Below are positions 51,530 through 56,237 of a stretch of 56,237 nt of DNA, piece by piece (position 1 is the first letter of the stretch; every line of letters starts with the position of its first letter). Under the pieces are notes generated by a model. That model did not search any database. It saw only the letters and a list, made by a program, of their open reading frames with translations, and was not told the origin of the DNA. Where the stretch lies: assembly GCA_934101645.1 (NCBI GenBank), contig CAKORX010000007.1, positions 1 through 56,237 on the forward strand. The letters are read 5' to 3'. The translations under genes were made by a program, and so were the position numbers. Origin of the DNA: an uncultured Bacilli bacterium (lineage in GTDB: Bacteria > Bacillota_I > Bacilli_A > RF39 > UBA660).

Positions 51530-52747
51530 ATGAAAATAAAAGAAATAAAAGCAAGAGAAATTTTAGATAGTAGGAGTAATCCAACAATAGAAGTTACAAT
51601 GATGTTAGAAAACGGAATAAGTTGTACTTCATCAGTTCCATCGGGAGCATCAACAGGATCAAAAGAAGCATTAGAGTTACGTGATAATGATGAAAGATTT
51701 CATGGCAAAGGAGTTCTAAAAGCAGTAGATAATGTAAATAGAATTATTGCTCCAGCATTAGTCGGAATGGAAATAAATCAAAATGCAGTAGATAAGAAAA
51801 TGTTAGAACTTGATGGAACTGAAAATAAATCAAAATTAGGTGCAAATGCAATACTAGGTGTTTCTTTATGTACACTTAAGTGTTTAGCAGCTTTAGATGG
51901 AAAAGAATTATTTGAGTTTGTAAGTACTGGTAAATTTAGTATGCCGGTTCCTATGATAAATGTTATTAATGGTGGAAAACATGCTGATAATAACCTTGAT
52001 ATTCAAGAATTTATGTTAGTACCTGTACAATCAAAAGAAAAAGAACGTATAAGATGCGCTAGTGAAATATTTATTACTTTAAAAAATATTTTGAAGGAAT
52101 ATCATTTATCAACTGGCGTTGGTGATGAAGGCGGTTTTGCCCCGGATTTGAAAGATAATGAGGAAGCATTAATGCTTCTTATTAAGGCAATTAAAGATAG
52201 TGGATATGAACCTGGTAAAGACGTGTTTTTAGCTCTAGATGTGGCTGCGTCTGAGTTATATAATGATGGCAAATATAATATAGATGGTAAAATTTTAAGT
52301 AGCGATGAATTGTTAGAATATTATACTGGATTAATCAAAAAGTATCCAATTATTAGTATTGAAGATCCTTTCGAAGAAAATGATTATGAAAGTTTTGAAA
52401 AAATAGCTAAATGTTTTGATAATAAAATTATGATTGTTGGTGATGACCTATTTGTTTCTCAAAAGAAATATCTTGAAGAAGGAATAAAACATAGTGCCGG
52501 TAATGCAATTTTATTAAAAGCTAATCAGGTTGGTAGTGTAACTGAATTTTTAGATACTATTTATACCGCAAAGAAAAATGGGTATAAAACAATTATTTCT
52601 CATCGAAGTGGTGAAACAATGGATACCTTTATAGCGGACTTAGGTGTAGGACTAAATCTTGATTTTATCAAAACAGGTTCTGTTTCAAGAGGCGAAAGAA
52701 TTTGTAAATATAATCGTCTTATGGAAATCGAAGATAAATTAAACTAG
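51530..52747 (+). CDS. eno: enolase
   Basis: Enolase converts 2-phosphoglycerate to phosphoenolpyruvate in glycolysis. REILDSRSNPTIEVT, the loop SVPSGASTGSKEALELRD, GVGDEGGFAPDL (catalytic Glu), SIEDPFEENDYESF, ILLKANQVGSVTEFLDT (signature with catalytic Lys) and SHRSGETMDTFIADL are all present. At 405 residues it is about 25 shorter than the usual 430. The shortening is spread over loops and the C-terminus, not active-site motifs. TAGGAGG precedes the ATG at 51530; an upstream start would overlap the DUF308 gene. Confidence 0.96.
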   Translation: MKIKEIKAREILDSRSNPTIEVTMMLENGISCTSSVPSGASTGSKEALELRDNDERFHGKGVLKAVDNVNRIIAPALVGMEINQNAVDKKMLELDGTENKSKLGANAILGVSLCTLKCLAALDGKELFEFVSTGKFSMPVPMINVINGGKHADNNLDIQEFMLVPVQSKEKERIRCASEIFITLKNILKEYHLSTGVGDEGGFAPDLKDNEEALMLLIKAIKDSGYEPGKDVFLALDVAASELYNDGKYNIDGKILSSDELLEYYTGLIKKYPIISIEDPFEENDYESFEKIAKCFDNKIMIVGDDLFVSQKKYLEEGIKHSAGNAILLKANQVGSVTEFLDTIYTAKKNGYKTIISHRSGETMDTFIADLGVGLNLDFIKTGSVSRGERICKYNRLMEIEDKLN

Positions 52748-52766
52748 TAAATGCTAGTTTTTTTTT
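52741..52766 (+). terminator. eno terminator
   Basis: AAACTAG/CTAGTTT, a 7-bp stem that contains the eno stop codon, followed by six more T. A nearly identical terminator lies at 56114-56139. Confidence 0.8.
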
Positions 52767-52768
52767 AA

Positions 52769-52798
52769 TTGACATACTTGAAAATATATCAAAATAAT
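52769..52798 (+). promoter_or_regulatory. candidate promoter of the surface protein gene
   Basis: TTGACA (52769-52774), 18 bases and AATAAT (52793-52798). The -10 is weak. Confidence 0.4.
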
Positions 52799-52837
52799 GA
52801 TTAAATTATTATAGATAAAATAAAGGAGAGATTTTGT

Positions 52838-54499
52838 ATGGAAAAAAATATTAATGTAAAAATAATGGGAGTATTTGCAAGTATTCTTTTATTATTTATT
52901 GTAATAACTGCATCATTTGCCTATTTTGGTTCATTTGATGTAAATTTAAATAATAATGTAGCAGTAAATATTAATGCAGTTTCTCCTGGAGATGCAACAT
53001 TTATTTCAAGTGCAACACAACTTAATTTACAAGTCCCTGCGGCAAATATGAGTCAAACAGCAGCAGACAATGAAACTCCAGCAGCAACAAATACAGCAAC
53101 ACTAACAGTAAATTTAACTGGTGCAGCAAACCTTCTTACAACATGTACATATGACATAGTTTATGAATATGATGCAGGAAGTAATGTGTATGGTAAAAGT
53201 CCAACTACAAAAAATGGTGATAAAGAAATCACATTACAAGTAAGTGGAGTAACTGGAACAAATAACTTTGCAAGTGAAAAGAACTTTGATTATGATTCAA
53301 ATTGGAGTGGAGTAAAAAGAACTCTAGTAAGTGGAGCAACAATATCAAGTAATGGTTCTCTTACTACTCAAAATATATCAATAACAGGAAAATATTATAA
53401 CTTAACTATTCCTCAGACATCAATCGAGGGAAAAGCTTTTACAGGTAAAATTTATGTAACAAATCATAGTTGTAGTACAAGTGAACCAGCATATATAACA
53501 TTATTAAAAGATTATGGTGGAAAGGATAATATTACAGAACTTCCTGATAGTACTTTTGCAAATGCATCAACCACAAGTGATAAAGGTATGTATGCAAAAG
53601 AAGATGATTATACTGCAACAACTGGTATGAAATCTTATTATTATAGAGGAGCCGTAGATAATAACTGGGTAAAATTTGGCAAAGAAGGAGATAAAGATAT
53701 ATACTGGAGAATAATCAGAATAAACGGAGATGGTTCAATAAGGATGATATATTCAGGAACAACCGCTCCAACTGAAAGTACTAAAGTAGTAATGACCGGA
53801 ACAGGAACACGAATCACAGTAGACAATACAAATACTTTTAAGTTTAATAGTAGTTATAAAAATCCATCATATGTAGGATATATGTTTACAGAAGGTCAGC
53901 AACATGGCAATAGCACCTCAAGTACAATAAAAACAGCAATAGATAATTGGTATAAAACAACAACATTAGAAACAGATGCGACAACAAAAGAACTAGTATC
54001 ACAAGACCAAATATTCTGCAATGATAGGAGTGCCACAACAAGTAGTAGCGGAACACCAGGAGAAATAAGTGGAAGTATGAGTACAACATATTACTATGGA
54101 GCATATGTAAGATTAGTAACAAATAAAAGTCCACAATTAAAATGTCCAACAGCAAGTGATAAATTCACTTCAAGGAAAAGTAGTATAGGAAATAAAGCAT
54201 TAACTTACCCAGTAGGCTTAATAACAGCAGATGAAGTAGCAATGGCAGGAGGAGTATATGGTTCTAGCAATACAAACAGTTCAAATTATTTGTATACAAA
54301 CCAATATTATTGGTCCGGTTCGCCGAGTATTTTCGTTGGTGCTGTTTCTTATGCTCGTGAGTTCCCTGTGGGTCTTGATGGCTATTTTTATTCTTTTCGT
54401 GTGGATAATAATGATGGTGCCCGTCCCGTCGTTTCTCTATCCTCTAAAGCCAAGTTATCAGGCAATGGAACATATTCAAAGCCATATACAGTAAGTTAA
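52838..54499 (+). CDS. TasA-type-leader surface protein with variable C-terminal lectin-like domain
   Basis: This exported protein has 553 residues. The N-terminus (about residues 8-32, KIMGVFASILLLFIVITASFAYF) is like the leader of SipW-processed TasA/camelysin proteins. A Thr/Ala-rich beta region (35-215), a short acidic link, and a domain with YYYRGAVDNNWVKFG, YWRIIRINGDGSIRMIY follow. The last 75 residues (YYWSGSPSIFVGAVSYAREFPVG, ending ARPVVSL) resemble the C-type-lectin/sulfatase-modifying fold of DGR variable proteins. Codon use changes abruptly at 54311: arginines become CGT, third-position A vanishes and adenine falls. AAAGGAG precedes the ATG. The function is probably adhesion or surface display. 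Confidence 0.75.
   Translation: MEKNINVKIMGVFASILLLFIVITASFAYFGSFDVNLNNNVAVNINAVSPGDATFISSATQLNLQVPAANMSQTAADNETPAATNTATLTVNLTGAANLLTTCTYDIVYEYDAGSNVYGKSPTTKNGDKEITLQVSGVTGTNNFASEKNFDYDSNWSGVKRTLVSGATISSNGSLTTQNISITGKYYNLTIPQTSIEGKAFTGKIYVTNHSCSTSEPAYITLLKDYGGKDNITELPDSTFANASTTSDKGMYAKEDDYTATTGMKSYYYRGAVDNNWVKFGKEGDKDIYWRIIRINGDGSIRMIYSGTTAPTESTKVVMTGTGTRITVDNTNTFKFNSSYKNPSYVGYMFTEGQQHGNSTSSTIKTAIDNWYKTTTLETDATTKELVSQDQIFCNDRSATTSSSGTPGEISGSMSTTYYYGAYVRLVTNKSPQLKCPTASDKFTSRKSSIGNKALTYPVGLITADEVAMAGGVYGSSNTNSSNYLYTNQYYWSGSPSIFVGAVSYAREFPVGLDGYFYSFRVDNNDGARPVVSLSSKAKLSGNGTYSKPYTVS
54311..54450 (+). other. candidate variable region (VR) of a diversity-generating retroelement
   Basis: This block encodes the end of the surface protein. 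In 54311-54420 only 13 of 110 bases are A, against 43 of 110 in 54201-54310. From codon AGT at 54326 on, 26 of 33 codons are NNT and none ends in A, as expected if AAT codons of a template had been randomised at A. A GC-rich patch, GGTGCCCGTCCCGTCG (54416-54431), closes it, like the (G/C) element at the 3' end of DGR variable repeats. No reverse transcriptase or template is in the window. Confidence 0.5.
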
Positions 54500-54506
54500 T
54501 TGATTG

Positions 54507-55951
54507 ACGGACACTTTTGATAAATCCTAGGTAAATACTGGGTTTGTAAGGATAATTATTCGCCCAACAATGTATAAATTTTACTTGAAATACCTCATAT
54601 TTGAGATTAAAAAATATAAAAAATGCAAATAAATTTTTAAATTTAAAATTTTTTGCATTTTTTTATACGCTAAAAAGTGTTAAGATTTATTCTTAACAAA
54701 ATTTTAATAAATATTGATTTAATTTTTCTTAAAGATATAATTGCATATTGGTTTTTATTTTGAAATTTATAAAAGAGTTATAACACATTTTAAAAATAGT
54801 TAATCCTAGATTAAATAAAGATAGTATTCGTATAGGCTTTTTGTTTTTATCATATTTTACAAATCTTATATTTAAGTTTTTCTTAACATGTGTATAATTT
54901 TTAGTATAATCAATACCAATAATTGTAAGCCATAGTCCAGCAAAACAAACTAAACTATATAAATTTTCATAGGCATGTAAATTTCTAGTTTTAGTTTTTT
55001 CCAAATTAAAACCATTAGTTTTTTGCGACTTAAAAAGCATTTCTATTGCTCCGAATCTATGAGCATATTCTCTTAAAGCTAAATTAGGTTCAATATTAGA
55101 TAAAATAAACCAAGGATCTTCACTTAATTTTCCACGAGCAATGGATAAGTTGCATTTAAAATGAAAATCACCCAATTCTAAATCTTTATAATAAAGTGAA
55201 GTATGTTTTCTAATTGGAAAATCAGTAAATTTTTTATAAATTTTATGTTTTTCTTTTTATTTATCGTAAACAAATACTTTAATATTAGAATTTACTTTTG
55301 CTCTAACACAAAACTAATGACCTTTATCGTGAATAAATTTCATTAGTTTTAAATTACAAATCCATCTGTCAGCTAAAAAAGTTATTTTAGCATTTAATGG
55401 AGAAAGTAATTCAATAACTTCATTGATAGCATTGAAAATAACTTTCTCACTAAATAAACATTTTTTAGTAAGTTCATCAATTTCATAATGCCTATTAGAT
55501 TTAGTTTTATCGCATTTAAACCAAATAGGAATAGATTGTTTTCCAACTTTTAAAGTAAACATTAAGGTAACAAAATTGTTTTTCATATACATATGATCTA
55601 AAACAACAACAAGTTTATTATATCTTATACAACCTACATTATTATTAATAATATATTTAATTGTAGTGTTAAAAAAATCTATACCATTAAATTTTTTATT
55701 ATTGAAAAATCTCCATAGTTTCTTTTCAATAGAAGATTGATTAGAAAGAAAAGACTTATCAGAATAACATTTAGAAATATCTAAAGTAGTTACATTTTCA
55801 GCATTTATAATAGAAGTTATAATATGAAGAACAATTTTTGCTTGAGGTTTAGAAAGTTTAAAGTTGATATTTTCAAAAAAATCACTTAATCCCTTTACAA
55901 CTACCTGTTTATTATTATATAATTTACTCTATTATTTAAAAAGTGTTCGGT
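54507..55951 (-). mobile_element. degenerate IS4-type insertion sequence
   Basis: A decayed element of about 1445 bases lies between the surface protein gene and nifJ. Its ends look like imperfect terminal inverted repeats: GACGGACACTTTT at the left (54506-54518) and, read in reverse, ACCGAACACTTTTT at the right (55938-55952). The single coding region is a broken DDE transposase on the minus strand. I see no convincing target-site duplication. The non-coding left part (54519-54728) includes a GCAAATAAATTTTT.../...AAAAATTTTTTGC-like inverted repeat, probably its terminator. Confidence 0.65.
54729..55925 (-). pseudogene. IS4 family transposase, frameshifted
   Basis: The broken reading frame of about 395 codons can be followed on the minus strand. 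From about 55925 to 55317 it reads KGLSDFFENINFKLSKPQAK, SIEKKLWRFFNN, KLVVVLDHMYMK (first Asp), and ITFLADRWICNLKLMKFIHDKG (second Asp). It has no start codon, because a TAG lies just before and the first ATG is internal. Near 55315 the frame shifts and continues as VCVRAKVNSNIKVFVYDK to a TAA at 55257-55259. It then runs through LALREYAHRFGAIEMLFKSQK (Y..R....E......K, catalytic Glu) to the stop at 54729. With one frameshift, one internal stop and no start, it should be inactive. Confidence 0.75.
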
Positions 55952-55952
55952 A

Positions 55953-56163
55953 TAATTAAACCTTATGTATATTTAGGAAAAAATAAAGTTGTAGTACAAT
56001 AATTAATTTTTAAAAAATGACTAGCAAAAGTCTTAAAAATTGACTAGTAAGAATAATATATTTAGAAAAAACAATTTTACATTCAAATCCATACACAGTA
56101 AGTTGATAAAATTAAACTAGTAAAATGCTAGTTTTTTTTATATAATTAAAGTGGTGATAGAAA
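55953..56163 (+). other. non-coding stretch with stub of a second surface-gene copy
   Basis: There is no gene here. At 56083-56106 the bases TCAAATCCATACACAGTAAG plus TTGA match the last eight codons of the surface gene (TCAAAGCCATATACAGTAAG plus TTAA at 54476-54499) with only a few differences, and would encode SNPYTVS then stop. The upstream frame is closed, so only the very end of a former copy remains. Two near-repeats TGACTAGCAA and TGACTAGTAA occur at about 56018 and 56041. Confidence 0.6.
56114..56139 (+). terminator. terminator of the former surface-gene copy
   Basis: AAACTAG/CTAGTTT stem (56114-56120, 56128-56134), followed by T. It almost repeats the eno terminator at 52741-52766. 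Confidence 0.75.
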
Positions 56164-56237
56164 ATGAAAATAGTTGATGGAAATAAAGCGTGTAGTAATG
56201 TAGCATATTTGTTTAGTGAGATATGTTCAATATATCC
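56164..56237 (+). CDS. nifJ: pyruvate:ferredoxin (flavodoxin) oxidoreductase, N-terminal fragment
   Basis: Only the first 24 codons are in the window, cut by the right edge. They read MKIVDGNKACSNVAYLFSEI and then CSIYP, which matches the start of PFOR (MK.MDGN.A...VAY.F.E...IYPITPSS). This enzyme oxidises pyruvate to acetyl-CoA with reduction of ferredoxin and is typical of anaerobes. GTGGTGATAG precedes the ATG as RBS. The call rests on a short but characteristic motif. Confidence 0.78.
   Translation, partial: MKIVDGNKACSNVAYLFSEICSIY

Noticed and set aside
54258..54494. Alternative open frame of 78 codons across the variable end of the surface gene
   Set aside because: It is a shifted frame of the surface gene; its openness follows from the unusual composition of the block, it has no RBS, and the main frame gives a coherent C-terminal domain.
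54501..55960. Target-site duplication of the IS
   Set aside because: Only a 5-base TAATT match lies on each side, and at different distances from the ends; IS4-type elements usually make longer duplications, so this is likely chance.
1..56237. Genetic code 4 (UGA as Trp)
   Set aside because: Several well-defined genes end in TGA at the right place (tsaB, walJ, ftsX), and no conserved Trp is encoded by TGA.
1..56237. CRISPR array, tRNA genes or prophage
   Set aside because: I saw no regularly spaced repeats, no tRNA cloverleaf apart from the tmRNA, and no phage structural genes. The Asp-repeat DNA at 28.8-30 kb is coding and irregular.

Overview
The window is AT-rich (by eye near 28% GC) DNA from a low-GC Bacillota organism. 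UGA is an ordinary stop here (tsaB, walJ and ftsX end in TGA), so this is not the Mycoplasma code. The tmRNA tag nevertheless appears to end in AFA, a Mollicutes-like ending. It sits beside a full set of wall genes (murE, a MurJ/YtgP flippase, two FemAB enzymes, two M23 peptidases), two spore-coat families (CotF, GerQ), rubrerythrin, an arginine deiminase operon and the start of pyruvate:ferredoxin oxidoreductase. This suggests a walled, anaerobic, probably gut-associated Bacilli lineage such as the RF39-type relatives of Mollicutes. That placement is inference.

Layout. 1-3100: end of a 5S rRNA, then tsaE-tsaB-rimI-tsaD (tRNA t6A synthesis) facing tspO. 3163-3514: tmRNA. 3.6-5.8 kb: a YHYH/cadherin-like surface protein, a Nudix hydrolase and two CotF-like proteins. 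5.8-12.1 kb: rpsF-ssb-rpsR behind an S6:S18-type leader, then rplI-dnaB-M23 peptidase-walJ-rlmH, then ung. 12.2-15.5 kb (minus): murJ-femAB-lemA. 15.6-19.6 kb: an MBL-fold hydrolase, gerQ, yitT and a polar amino-acid ABC importer. 19.7-24.3 kb: arcA-arcB-arcC and a YfcC-type exchanger. 24.8-28.3 kb: ftsE-ftsX, a PcsB/EnvC-like hydrolase and a lipoprotein. 28.4-31.1 kb: a protein with many Asp-rich calcium-binding-type repeats next to a SipW-type signal peptidase. 31.1-37.8 kb: a DAACS symporter, rubrerythrin, T-box-controlled pheST, a TetR regulator and an anchored thioredoxin. 37.9-40.5 kb (minus): an Ig-like membrane protein and murE. 40.6-48.2 kb: rplK-rplA, rplJ-rplL, two small membrane proteins, then rpsL-rpsG-fusA-tuf. 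48.2-52.8 kb: an unrecognised gene pair, a second FemAB, a DUF308 protein and eno. 52.8-56.2 kb: a TasA-like surface protein, a dead IS4-type element, a stub of a second copy of the surface gene's 3' end, and the first 74 bases of nifJ.

The most interesting region is the 3' end of the surface gene, about 54311-54450. Adenine drops to 13 of 110 bases, against 43 of 110 in the preceding block. Twenty-six of 33 consecutive codons are NNT, and the block ends in a GC-rich patch coding ARPV. This is what adenine-directed diversification of AAT codons by a diversity-generating retroelement (DGR) would leave. No reverse transcriptase or template repeat lies in the window, so this is a hypothesis about a variable region whose machinery is elsewhere. 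Export logic also links distant genes: the surface protein and the Asp-repeat protein both look like partners of the SipW-type peptidase.

Translation genes carry several apparent RNA controls: an S6:S18 leader, an L1-site leader, an L10 leader with attenuator, and a Phe T-box. Many promoters here use an extended -10 (TGnTATAAT).
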